This document shows positions 45,696-53,370 of a stretch of DNA of 64,000 nt, piece after piece. The notes under the pieces are model-generated. The model saw only the letters and a program-made list of their open reading frames with translations, ran no database searches and had not been told where the DNA came from. Within the stretch, counting starts at the first letter, position 1, and each line of letters starts with the position of its first letter. Made by a program: the position numbers and the translations under genes. The DNA is from Gammaproteobacteria bacterium (GTDB taxonomy: Bacteria > Pseudomonadota > Gammaproteobacteria > Competibacterales > Competibacteraceae). Where the stretch lies: positions 62,001-126,000 of the forward strand of contig JACKNE010000011.1 of assembly GCA_024235035.1 (NCBI GenBank), given 5' to 3'.

Positions 45696-46024
45696 CGCGG
45701 TTCCTCCTGCATGGCTTCCTGAGCGTAGATAGAAATGAGTTTGCGCAAAAAATATTCTATATGGCGTTGCTTTAAGATCTAGTTATTCCTCAAGCATGTT
45801 TTGCGCGTTGGTAACCGGTTGCTCGTAGGTGGCTCTATCCGCCATATAGGCAATTCTGGAACTTCATGGAGGTCGACTTGGCGGCAGCTTATACGGCACA
45901 GGCGTCGTGCATAACCATCCGTTCATCGATGACAACAAGTGCACCGGTTTCGTGGTCGGTGTTCGTTCGGTATCGCCGGTGCCGATAGCCAGGTAGCGCG
46001 CTCCGACCACCACTAAAAGTCACT
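45696..46024. other. Gene-free stretch
   Basis: 329 bases between two minus-strand genes. I find no ORF with family features, no RNA gene and no repeat. Plus-strand 45879-46000 has a short open frame reading like a protein fragment (GVVHNHPFIDDNKC) but without a start or recognisable family, so it may be relic coding DNA. Confidence 0.4.
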
Positions 46025-46609
46025 TTAGCGGGCAAAATACGCCTTTGCGACCGATTGTACATGGGCGCGGATCATGACGTTACCGGGAATATCACCAAAG
46101 ACATTCCCCTTGGGCGTATTGCAATGGGCGGCGGTGTTGGTGGCGGCATGAATGATTTCATGCATCAGGCAATATCCGTCTGGATCGGTATTGACGCCGA
46201 TCATACAATAAGGCAGCCAGTTCGAATTCAAGACGGTAATGCCGTAGCCTGCGCTTTTGAACTGGCAAAAAAATACCGGCAGACGCTGGCGCTTGTCCGG
46301 GGTCGCCTGATCGTCGAAGATGGCGGCAGCTTGATTTCTTAACCAATTATAATCGTAAGGATTATTTTGAGGATCATTCACCAGCAGTTGGGTGGGATCG
46401 CCGGGGATTTGGATCGTATGCTTGGGCGCGCTCTGGCGGGATTTGGGGTAGATATCCAAACCAAGACCGTGTTCAGTTAACATCTGCTCGGTTTTCTTGA
46501 GCACCTTTTGCGAGGTGTCCTGATAGTAGTTCGAGACCCAAAACAGGGTCAACCTGACGGTGGTTTTGCCGGGATGTTTGTAATTGGGATCCCAATCCGC
46601 TTTGTTCAT
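46025..46609 (-). CDS. Putative zinc-metalloprotease-like protein (HExxH)
   Basis: A 194-residue protein without signal peptide. The motif LMHEIIHAATNT contains HExxH at about residues 151-155, preceded by PDGYCLMHE, the usual surroundings of a zincin active site. A plausible third ligand (H163 in AAHCN) is close. The N-terminal half has no known fold I can name. I do not recognise a family; the protease-like role is inferred from the motif alone. It lies in the accessory block near mobile-element remains. Confidence 0.6.
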   Translation of the reverse strand: MNKADWDPNYKHPGKTTVRLTLFWVSNYYQDTSQKVLKKTEQMLTEHGLGLDIYPKSRQSAPKHTIQIPGDPTQLLVNDPQNNPYDYNWLRNQAAAIFDDQATPDKRQRLPVFFCQFKSAGYGITVLNSNWLPYCMIGVNTDPDGYCLMHEIIHAATNTAAHCNTPKGNVFGDIPGNVMIRAHVQSVAKAYFAR

Positions 46610-46902
46610 GGTGAAAAGCGCTCTTCAGTGTGGATGAGGGTAGTGAGGATTCTTGAACGAGCTTTTTTGCCGATATAAGGAAGATCATTGCCGCAGTGCC
46701 TATGCCTGGGGCGACTAATTTAAGCATCTTTAGTGCCAATAAATCCAAAGGCGGCGCCCTGATTCAGTGCTCTGATAGAGGAATTCAGCGCAGAAAGAGG
46801 ATATGCGAGGTACTGATAATCTTCAGGGTTCCGTTGCCTCCGCCAGGACATACGCGGCCTGCTGTGAGATATTTACAACCCTTAGTCCTATGAGGTCCGA
46901 GA

Positions 46903-47667
46903 ATGCCCCAGGATGTAAACGCAATGATGGATCGGTTGTGCGCGACTTTTCCGGCGGTCTTCAATCGCCAGACGCCCAAACCGCTCAAAGTTGGCATCGG
47001 CCAGGAGGTGCTGGTCTTGGCTGGGGTGCATCCGGCGTTCACGGACCTGGCTCGCAAGGATCTCCGACGCGCACTGGCGGCCTACACCCGGGCGTTTCGC
47101 TACCGGAAGGCGCTGGCCGCTGGTGGCCCCCGGTATGATCTGGACGGGCAACCGGCGGGGGAAGTGACCCCGGAGCAGCAGGCCCACGCCCAAGCGTCCC
47201 AGGATAAAAAAGTGGCGGCGACGACCCCCGCCGCGACGGCCACGACCTCGCCTGCCGTGCCCGCACCGACCCTGTCACCCGCGAAACGACAAGCCTTGTT
47301 AGAGGAGGTGATGGCGATGGCCATTCCCGGCAAACTTGAAGTAACTCTGAAAATTACCCAACTCCCCCAGGCCAAACCGGCCTCGCCCAGTACGCTGCTG
47401 TTTGCTGTCCAGTCCGACGGGCGCAAGGTAATCGTGGAGGTGAAGAACAAGCCATGGAACACGCTCAAGAAGGCGGCGGAGAATTACCCACAATGGGTGG
47501 CGGTGATCACTGGTCAGATGGGAGAAGCGATTGAAGGCGGGTTCCGGCTGGAAAACCCCAGTATCCAGGTGTTCGAGAAGAAACCGAAGCCGGACGCGGC
47601 AATGGCGCCCTCAGCGTCCGAGCCGGCAGCTCCGATGGCCCCGCCCCAGAACCGGCGCCCGCAATAG
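46903..47667 (+). CDS. ProQ/FinO-domain RNA-binding protein
   Basis: A 254-residue protein. Residues ~5-85 form a ProQ/FinO domain: LCATFPAVFNRQTPKPLKVGIG, then LRRALAAYTRAFRYRKALAAGGPRYDLDG, the order seen in ProQ, FinO and RocC. A flexible Ala/Pro/Thr linker (~95-130) leads to a C-terminal domain (~145-225) with KLEVTLKITQLPQ and LLFAVQSDGRKVIVEVKNKPW, not the short Tudor-like tail of E. coli ProQ. The family are small-RNA chaperones. GAGGTC precedes ATG 46903. Plasmids and islands often carry such proteins, which fits the surroundings. Confidence 0.85.
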   Translation: MPQDVNAMMDRLCATFPAVFNRQTPKPLKVGIGQEVLVLAGVHPAFTDLARKDLRRALAAYTRAFRYRKALAAGGPRYDLDGQPAGEVTPEQQAHAQASQDKKVAATTPAATATTSPAVPAPTLSPAKRQALLEEVMAMAIPGKLEVTLKITQLPQAKPASPSTLLFAVQSDGRKVIVEVKNKPWNTLKKAAENYPQWVAVITGQMGEAIEGGFRLENPSIQVFEKKPKPDAAMAPSASEPAAPMAPPQNRRPQ

Positions 47668-47766
47668 GCCATGGGGTACGTTTGCACAAACGGCTAAAAA
47701 CTCTCACGGGATTTTCGTAAGTGTAAATTTAAAGGATAGTTGATATAAAAATGTGATTTGCTACGT

Positions 47767-48098
47767 TTAGTCTGTTTCTCGGGGTGTATTTTCGGGAAGG
47801 ACTAGACCCACCGAACCGAGCATTTTCTCGTCCGAGAAATCGTATTCCCCATGCAGATTGCTATGTTGCCAAGTCATGACCGAGCCGTTGCGGATCACGT
47901 CGCATTGAGCCTTACCCAGCAGATCGACGCGCCGGGGCGTGAGCGCCAAGGCTTCGAAATCCGGCGCCCCGTGTAGGCCAGTACAAGGCAGAAGGTGCGT
48001 ACCTCGCGCGGGGCGTCTTTCGCCGCCGTCAGAAACGCCTGCCGCTCTGCCCCGGTCAGGTACAGCCGCCGCCCTTGGGGGTCGTAAAGGTACATCAT
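47767..48098 (-). pseudogene. Frameshifted, truncated tyrosine-type integrase
   Basis: The frame from ATG 48098 reads YLTGAERQAFLTAAKD ... VRTFCLVLAYTG-RRIS, the start of a phage-integrase catalytic domain including the R of the active site. A one-base deletion near 47954-47956 (TCGAAG where TCGGAAG would keep frame) breaks it; continuing in the next frame gives EALALTPRRVDLLGKA as expected of the family. After that the sequence no longer resembles an integrase, and the R...H-x-x-R and tyrosine parts are missing. A dead remnant. Confidence 0.75.
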
Positions 48099-48227
48099 CG
48101 AAAACTCGCCTTTTGAACAGAAGTTTCAGCTATCCGTTCATCGAAGTGAGTCAAGGAAGACGAACGACCCCGCCGGTCGAAGAAGGGATTGCGTAGGGAG
48201 TCAGAATCGCCAGCCCTAAGAGCCTGT

Positions 48228-49020
48228 TCATGATCTTTTGAGGAGCAGGGCAAGAAAAGCCAAAACGACCATGTTAAGGCTGGTGTTGAGTTTGCGTTCG
48301 CAATTTTTCCAAAGCCTGCGACATTTTTCGAGCCAGCCAAAAGCGCGTTCGACGACCCAGCGTTTTGGAATAACGGCAAACTGATGAAGCTCACTGCGTT
48401 TGGCGATTTCAACAGACGCGCCGATTGCAGATAAAGTCCCGGAAGAGAACGATTCACCCGTGTAGCCGCCATCAGCCAACACTTTGATGACGCGTGTTAA
48501 ATTGCCTTTGCAGGCGGCAAACATGGCCAAGGCTCCGGCCCGATCGGTGACATTGGCGGTGGTGACGTGAATGGCATGAGGCAGCCCGTTTGTATCTACG
48601 CCGATGTGCCGTTTGATTCCGGAAACAAGCTTGCCACCGTCAAAGCCTTTTTGTTCCGCCGTGTCTGTATTCTTGACGCTTTGCGCGTCAACGATAAGAA
48701 AAGTCGTCTTCGCATCCCGCCCAAGGCCGCGTCGAACGTCGCCAACCCCATTTTTTTAAGGCCTCTTCCAAGAGGCTTTGTTTCCCGTCTTCTTTGGCGC
48801 TCCATTTTTGCCAGTAGTCATAGCAGGTGCGCCACTTCGGAAAGTCAGATGGCAGCATTCGCCATTGGCAGCCACTTTTCAGCACATACAAAATACCGTT
48901 GAAAACATCATACAAATCAACGGTTGTCGGCTTCGTTTGCTTCCTCGCCCGTCTCAACACTGGCAGAACTTTTTCTTCAAATACTTCGCGGCTGATGTCG
49001 CTCGGATACTTCTTCTCCAC
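48228..49020 (-). CDS. IS5-family transposase made from two frames
   Basis: Frame A (49020 down to 48688) holds the N-terminal DUF4096-like part (SDISREVFEEKVLPVLRRAR, SGCQWRMLPSDFPKWRTCYDYW). The catalytic part is in another frame: LIVDAQSVKNTD (first D), VLADGGYTG (second D) and ERAFGWLEKCRRL (E), ending at 48228. The join lies at an A7 run (48757-48751 on this strand); the downstream frame is closed by TAA just before it, so the shift must occur at or after the run. This fits programmed or transcriptional slippage giving a ~264-residue fusion; a mutation is the alternative. Confidence 0.85.
48751..48757 (-). promoter_or_regulatory. A7 slippery site for transposase frameshift
   Basis: Seven consecutive A on the minus strand at the only place where the two transposase frames can join. 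The net change needed is +1 (equal to -2). Confidence 0.6.
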
Positions 49021-49199
49021 GGTGTCCTCCTTCTGTGAGGACTCCTTGAATCAATTCCACGTTAAAAGATCATGAACAGGCTCTAAGGCGATGCGATTCT
49101 GCCCGGAGCATCCTATCCGGCGGTTTGACGTGCTATCCGCGCCGGTTTTTCGGGGCGGTTCGCACCGCAGCGACGGGTGAAATCGAGTAAAATCGACGA

Positions 49200-50423
49200 A
49201 TGGTTCAACGCCTGAAAGCCTACAAATTCCGCTTCACCCCGACCGCTGCACAACGAAAGCAGTTGGCGGTTGAGTTTGGGTGCGCAAGGTTCGTCTGGAA
49301 CCGCTGTCTGGACGTGCGAAGCACGGCTTGGAAGGAACGCCAAGAGAAGCAAAACCACGTCTCACTCGGACGCCAAGTCACGGCTTGGAAGAAAACCGAA
49401 TGCCCGTGGCTGGCCAATGCAACGGCGAACTGCTTGACGCAAAGTCTGATTGACCAAGACAAGGCGTTTAAAAACTTCTTTGACAAGCGCGGCAAGTACC
49501 CACGGTTCAAGTCGAAGTGGAACAAACAATCCGTCCGCTATCAACTGGATCAGCGCCACATTCAAAGCACCTATCGCAGCGGCGAATACCTCAAACTGCC
49601 GAAACTGGGTTTTATTAAAGCCCGTTGGAGTCGCATCCCGACCGGCATACCGAAAATGGCGACGGTTTCCAAAGACCCGTCGGGGCGCTATTTCGTGGCG
49701 TTTGCGTGTGAAGAAGGGGTTGAAGCCTTGCCCTTGACCGGCGTTGCCGTCGGCTTGGACTTGGGTATCAAGGATGTGGTGGTCGCCAGTGACGGCTTGA
49801 AAAGCGGCAATCCGCGCCACTTGAAAAAGCAGATGCGTCGGTTGAAGTTTCAGCAGCGCCGGTTGAGTCGGATGCAAAAGGGAAGCAACCGACGGCGCAA
49901 ACAGCGGCAACGGGTCGCCACGATTCACGCCCACATTGCGGCGATGCGGGCCGACTTCCTGCACAAGACCACCACAGCCTTGATTCGCCGTGCCGATGTC
50001 TTGGCGCTGGAAGATTTGAACGTGCGCGGCATGATGAAGAATCATCACCTTGCGGGCGCGCTGGCCGATGTGGGGATGCACGAATTCAAGCGGCAAATCG
50101 GCTACAAAGCGGACTGGTACGGACGCACGGTGGTGACGGTGGATCGCTTTGCGCCCACCAGTAAGACCTGTTCTCACTGTGGGCGCTACCGAGAAACAAT
50201 GCCGCTGTCGGTTAGAGAGTGGACGTGTCCCGATTGCAGAACGCACCATGACCGCGACGTGAACGCGGCTCGAAATATCCTGAGCTTTGCAACCGCCGGG
50301 GAGGCGGGGCTTGCGCGTGGAGGGAGCTTGAACTGGTTGAGTCACAGACTCAGCACTCCCGTTGAAGCGCGAACCGAGGCCGAAAAACTTGATGAAGCCG
50401 TCCGTCTGGAACAGGCGGCGTAA
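49200..50423 (+). CDS. tnpB: TnpB RNA-guided nuclease of an IS200/IS605-type element
   Basis: A 407-residue intact TnpB. N-terminal OrfB domain MVQRLKAYKFRFTPTAAQRKQL; split RuvC nuclease with D187 in VGLDLGIKD, E271 in LALEDLNVRGM and D353 in HDRDVNAARNIL; zinc finger C324-x2-C327 ... C343-x2-C346. No tnpA transposase accompanies it, so it is a solitary (IS1341-like) copy. TnpB proteins use an omega-RNA from the 3' end of their gene. Directly downstream, 15-20 bases after the stop, cas1 sequence begins on the opposite strand. Confidence 0.93.
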   Translation: MVQRLKAYKFRFTPTAAQRKQLAVEFGCARFVWNRCLDVRSTAWKERQEKQNHVSLGRQVTAWKKTECPWLANATANCLTQSLIDQDKAFKNFFDKRGKYPRFKSKWNKQSVRYQLDQRHIQSTYRSGEYLKLPKLGFIKARWSRIPTGIPKMATVSKDPSGRYFVAFACEEGVEALPLTGVAVGLDLGIKDVVVASDGLKSGNPRHLKKQMRRLKFQQRRLSRMQKGSNRRRKQRQRVATIHAHIAAMRADFLHKTTTALIRRADVLALEDLNVRGMMKNHHLAGALADVGMHEFKRQIGYKADWYGRTVVTVDRFAPTSKTCSHCGRYRETMPLSVREWTCPDCRTHHDRDVNAARNILSFATAGEAGLARGGSLNWLSHRLSTPVEARTEAEKLDEAVRLEQAA

Positions 50424-50427
50424 TCAA
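50300..50427 (+). ncRNA. Probable omega-RNA region and right end of the TnpB element
   Basis: In characterised TnpB elements the guide RNA overlaps the 3' end of tnpB and ends at the element's right border. Here the protein tail after the zinc finger is GC-rich and hairpin-prone, and the element appears to stop at TCAAG (50422-50426), where cas1 homology begins. The location is inferred from known elements; I cannot fold it reliably by eye. Confidence 0.35.
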
Positions 50428-50974
50428 GCGGCGCGGATTCCAATAGCAGACGCCGTGATCGTTCCAGAGTGGACCGCAAGGCTTCGTGTGGAACCTCAAA
50501 GCCACTGTCGGCGAGCTGCCGATGGCCGCACCAGTGCTCGGCGATCCGTCCCAACCGGGCGCGTTGGAATGCCTTGGCGGCTTCCAGGCGCAGGCCATCG
50601 TCGAACCAGAAGCGAACCCAATCTTGCAAGTATTCCGTCGGACGGTATTCGCTCTGCGGGGCGAACCAGGCGACCTCGACCTCGACCTCGTTGGCGCTGT
50701 AAAGCGGAGTGCCGCCACCTCCACAAAAGCCGACCAGCACCCCGGCTTTCCCCAGTTCGTGCATCGCAGCTTGCGTGATCGAGGTGCCTGTGCCGAGTAG
50801 CAAAGATGTGGTATTGGCGATGGGGATGTTCCAGTAGAGCGAGTTCTTTCCCTGATCGGTCACGTATTCCACGCGCCCGCCGTTGACCAATACGCGACAA
50901 TGTTCGAGGTAATAGAGATTGGCCCGCTTGGAATGCAGGATGGTTTTCAGATCTGAAGCAGAAAAATTATGCAT
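50424..50974 (-). pseudogene. cas1: Truncated type I-F Cas1 (5' fragment only)
   Basis: From ATG 50974 the frame matches the N-terminal half of subtype I-F (Ypest) Cas1: SDLKTILHSKRANLYYLEHC, SLYWNIPIANTTSLLLGTG, VLVGFCGGGGTPLYSANEV, APQSEYRPTEYLQDWVRFWFDD. Homology stops near residue 183, at the right end of the TnpB element; beyond it the frame merely reads antisense tnpB to 50342. Full I-F Cas1 is about 325 residues and its metal-binding E-H-D residues lie in the lost half, so this copy is dead. No cas2-3, csy genes or CRISPR repeats are in the window. Confidence 0.88.
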
Positions 50975-51180
50975 AGCCCAGTACCCATGTTCCGGCCAGG
51001 TTTCAGCCCATTAGCAAGCGCCGGGTAGACCCCAGGTGAACCAGGAGAGGGTGTTGCAGGCAAGCTTTCTAAGGCCCTAATGGTCGGGATTGGTTTGTTC
51101 TTGCGTTTTTTTCTAGATTGAAGTTCGAGAACATCGGCTCTACAAGTGCCTTGCAAGAATTATATGACATGCCCGAGTGA

Positions 51181-51732
51181 TTATGCGTCATAGTGATCGT
51201 GCGACAAACGGTACAGGCAATGCAACCGAAGTGAGCTACCCTTGGGAATTTGGGGATGTTCGAAGGCGCCAGATTCGCGCATAGCGAGCCTTTCCATGAC
51301 TGCGCGGGACCTGAAATTTCCAATGGCCGTGAAGGACACGATTTCGCGTAGGCCGAGGAACGCAAAGCCGACACGGAGCGCTCCTCGTGCAGCCTCAGTA
51401 GCCAGCCCTTTGCCCCAATGTTCAAAGGAAAGACGCCAGCCAACTTCTACGCACGGCGAGAACGGAAGTTCAGCACAGGGGGTGTGCAAGCCGATGAACC
51501 CGATGAATTCACGAGAAGCCTTCAACTCAGCGGCCCAAAATCCCCAGCCGCGTTCTTGAATCGAGGACTGACAACGATCAGCCATCGCGTCGCTTTCGGC
51601 GCGTGTGAGCCTCGCGGGGAAGAACTCCATCACTCTTGAATCTGCGTTCAGTGCGCCAAACGGCTCACGGTCGGCGAGTGTCCATTGTCGCAAGAAGAGG
51701 CGCTCTGTTTCAAACTCGATGAGATCAGGCAT
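51181..51732 (-). CDS. RimJ/RimL-type GNAT acetyltransferase
   Basis: A 183-residue GNAT protein: ETERLFLRQWTLADREPFGALNAD at the start, PCVEVGWRLSFEHWGKGLATEAARGAL for acetyl-CoA binding, and IGNFRSRAVMERLAMRESG at the end, as in RimJ/RimL relatives. The substrate (protein or small molecule) is unknown. An attC-like palindrome lies just upstream at 51761-51818. Single GNAT genes are common integron-cassette cargo. Confidence 0.85.
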   Translation of the reverse strand: MPDLIEFETERLFLRQWTLADREPFGALNADSRVMEFFPARLTRAESDAMADRCQSSIQERGWGFWAAELKASREFIGFIGLHTPCAELPFSPCVEVGWRLSFEHWGKGLATEAARGALRVGFAFLGLREIVSFTAIGNFRSRAVMERLAMRESGAFEHPQIPKGSSLRLHCLYRLSHDHYDA

Positions 51733-51760
51733 TTGCTACCGAGTTGGACAAGGAAGACGC

Positions 51761-51818
51761 ATGACGCTCAAGCCGTGCGGCGCGACGTAAGGAGCATCCG
51801 AAGGAGCGCTTTGTTATA
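51761..51818. repeat. attC-like imperfect palindrome 1
   Basis: Read on the minus strand it begins TAACAAAGCGCTC and ends GCTTGAGCGTCAT, with GC-rich partially complementary arms between. Cassette recombination sites typically begin AAC-x-AAGCGCTC and end GAGCGTTA. The final GTTA core is degenerate (GTCA). Confidence 0.4.
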
Positions 51819-51824
51819 TGTCGA

Positions 51825-52382
51825 CTACGTTGCAGCCAGATATTCTATGGTTGATAGAACTTCTGCGAATGGCACTCTCAATGCCGCCATAAACGCTGCA
51901 TGTACGTCTGTAGCTTTAACAATATGACCATTAAATTCCATATCTCGTGTTGCACAAGCATCAGAGATGACCTGGCACTTATAGCCTAAATCAAATGCTG
52001 CTCGCGTTGTGGTATCAATGCACATATGCGACATAGCACCACAAATGATGACTTCATCGACACCTTTTGTTTTCAGCCTGTCGCTGAGTTCTGTTCCTCT
52101 GAATGAGTTGGGGTAATTCTTGATTATCAGGGCTTCATCCTCGTTTGGCCGTACACTCTCGTGAATTTCACAACCATGAGTATTTGGAACGAAGAAGGTT
52201 GCCCCTGCACGCACTGACAGATGCTGAACATGAAAAACCGGCATCTCATTTTTACGAAAATGATCAATTAGTTTTGCACAGTTTGAGGCTGCTGAATCCA
52301 TTTCAACCAATTCCATGGCGCCGCCTGAAAAGTAGTCATTTTGAACGTCAATAACGATTAACCCTTGTTTTATCTGTTTCAT
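51825..52382 (-). CDS. Isochorismatase-family cysteine hydrolase
   Basis: A 185-residue hydrolase of the isochorismatase / nicotinamidase-like family. Catalytic residues: D in GLIVIDVQNDYF, K in ALIIKNYPNSF, and C in EVIICGAMSHMCIDTTTR, with GYKCQVISDACATRD following. The reaction is uncertain (amide or ether hydrolysis). ATG 52382 (MKQIKQGLIVIDV) is the family-like start; an upstream ATG at 52424 would add 14 unlikely residues. It is flanked by attC-like palindromes on both sides. Confidence 0.87.
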   Translation of the reverse strand: MKQIKQGLIVIDVQNDYFSGGAMELVEMDSAASNCAKLIDHFRKNEMPVFHVQHLSVRAGATFFVPNTHGCEIHESVRPNEDEALIIKNYPNSFRGTELSDRLKTKGVDEVIICGAMSHMCIDTTTRAAFDLGYKCQVISDACATRDMEFNGHIVKATDVHAAFMAALRVPFAEVLSTIEYLAAT

Positions 52383-52419
52383 ACCTAAAAATTTTCGATT
52401 AAGGTGAATGACATATAGT

Positions 52420-52462
52420 GACACCCATTGGCGGCGTGCGTCCGCTGAATGGGGTCGTTAGG
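52420..52462. repeat. attC-like imperfect palindrome 2
   Basis: Arms GACACCCATTGGCGG (52420-52434) and CCGCTGAATGGGGTC (52442-52456) pair with few mismatches and are directly followed by GTTAGG, close to the GTTRRRY core of cassette sites. It separates two same-strand genes. Confidence 0.45.
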
Positions 52463-52588
52463 AAATCGCATTAGGCATGATCGGAAATTCCATGGTAGCC
52501 ACTATGAATCAGTGGGTTATGCCGCAATAGAGATGTTTCCGACCAGTCGATTGAAAATCGTGGCTTGTCCCCTATTTTCTCTAGGGGG

Positions 52589-53290
52589 TTATCTCTTCTT
52601 TCCGATCTCTGAAAGTAAATCGAGTTGAATCTCCTGGATTTGGGCAAGGCGATCCCACTGGTGTGACAGGAGGTGGTCAATCTTTTCATGAAGATGCCGG
52701 ATTTCGAGTTCCGCTTTCAGATTCACTTGATAGTCATGCTGGGAACGGAGCCGGTCCTTTGCCTCCTGACGGTTCTGACTCATCATGATGATCGGTGCCT
52801 GGATCGCTGCCAAACAAGAAAGAACCAGGTTCAAGAGTATAAAGGGATAAGGGTCCGGAGGATGCACGATCAATACGATCGAGTTAATCCCAATCCATAA
52901 GGCAAGAAAAACACCGAAACATATGAGAAAAATCCAACTTCCACCAAATGTTGCAATCCGGTCCGCCAATCTCTCACCAAATGACCACGACTGCTCAAAC
53001 TCCGAGTCTACGTTCTTTGTAAGGAGTTCATGGTCACGCATACTATCCAAAACCTCCTGCTCAAGGCTAGTAAGCTCGCCTTTTTCAGATTGAAGCAAGG
53101 AGTGAACATAATTCGTTCGATATTTCGCTAGATCTTCTCGGCACACGTAACTTTTTGAAGACCAATCAGGATGATCGCGGAGGATGTTCGCTGAAATGAT
53201 ATCGCGCACAGATCCCTCTGGCACAAGGTTGCGAATAGGAAAACTATTGCCACAGATAGCACATACATGAATTTCATTCTTCTTATCCAT
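52589..53290 (-). CDS. DUF1003 membrane protein with N-terminal zinc-ribbon-like motif
   Basis: A 233-residue protein. Residues 10-13 are C-x2-C (HVCAICGNSF), with a further C near 50 (SYVCREDL), a probable small metal site. The DUF1003 core follows: FGERLADRIATFGGSWIFL, two membrane helices with DPYPFILLNLVLSCLAAIQAPIIMMSQNRQ, and a helical tail. The function of the family is unknown, possibly cyclic-nucleotide or metal related. It lies in the cassette-like block. Confidence 0.88.
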   Translation of the reverse strand: MDKKNEIHVCAICGNSFPIRNLVPEGSVRDIISANILRDHPDWSSKSYVCREDLAKYRTNYVHSLLQSEKGELTSLEQEVLDSMRDHELLTKNVDSEFEQSWSFGERLADRIATFGGSWIFLICFGVFLALWIGINSIVLIVHPPDPYPFILLNLVLSCLAAIQAPIIMMSQNRQEAKDRLRSQHDYQVNLKAELEIRHLHEKIDHLLSHQWDRLAQIQEIQLDLLSEIGKKR

Positions 53291-53305
53291 CCCAATACCT
53301 CAAAG

Positions 53306-53370
53306 TAACGCTTCGCTTCGGCGACGCGTAGCAAACTCGCGGGCGGAGCGTCCGAGTGCGAGCGCCTTGT
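53306..53370. repeat. attC-like imperfect palindrome 3
   Basis: GTAACGCTTCGCTTCGGCGA at the left and GGAGCGTCCGAGTGCGAGCG at the right are largely complementary, about 65 bases overall with an 11-base centre. It lies immediately upstream of the DUF1003 gene. A separate GTTAGGT, a full match to the integron core GTTRRRY, is at 53502-53508. Confidence 0.4.

Larger units (their letters stand above)
48217..49086. mobile_element. Complete IS5-family insertion sequence (IS427-like), 864 bp
   Basis: Perfect 20-bp terminal inverted repeats GAGCCTGTTCATGATCTTTT at 48220-48239 and reversed at 49064-49083 bound an 864-bp element. It is flanked by the direct repeat TAA (48217-48219 and 49084-49086), a T-N-A target duplication as in the IS427 group of IS5. 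Inside is a two-frame transposase on the minus strand. Perfect ends and target repeats indicate a recent insertion. Confidence 0.9.

Noticed and set aside
46473..46748. 91-residue minus-strand ORF with a hydrophobic start
   Set aside because: Its second half is the out-of-frame shadow of the HExxH gene. The hydrophobic N-terminus could be chance and has no ribosome site.
48688..49020. Transposase called as simply broken
   Set aside because: The A7 run sits exactly at the only possible join and all DDE residues are present downstream, so a slippage-expressed transposase is at least as likely.
50975..51180. CRISPR array next to the cas1 relic
   Set aside because: I looked for regularly spaced repeats, including I-F type, on both strands from 50.97 to 51.2 kb and found none.
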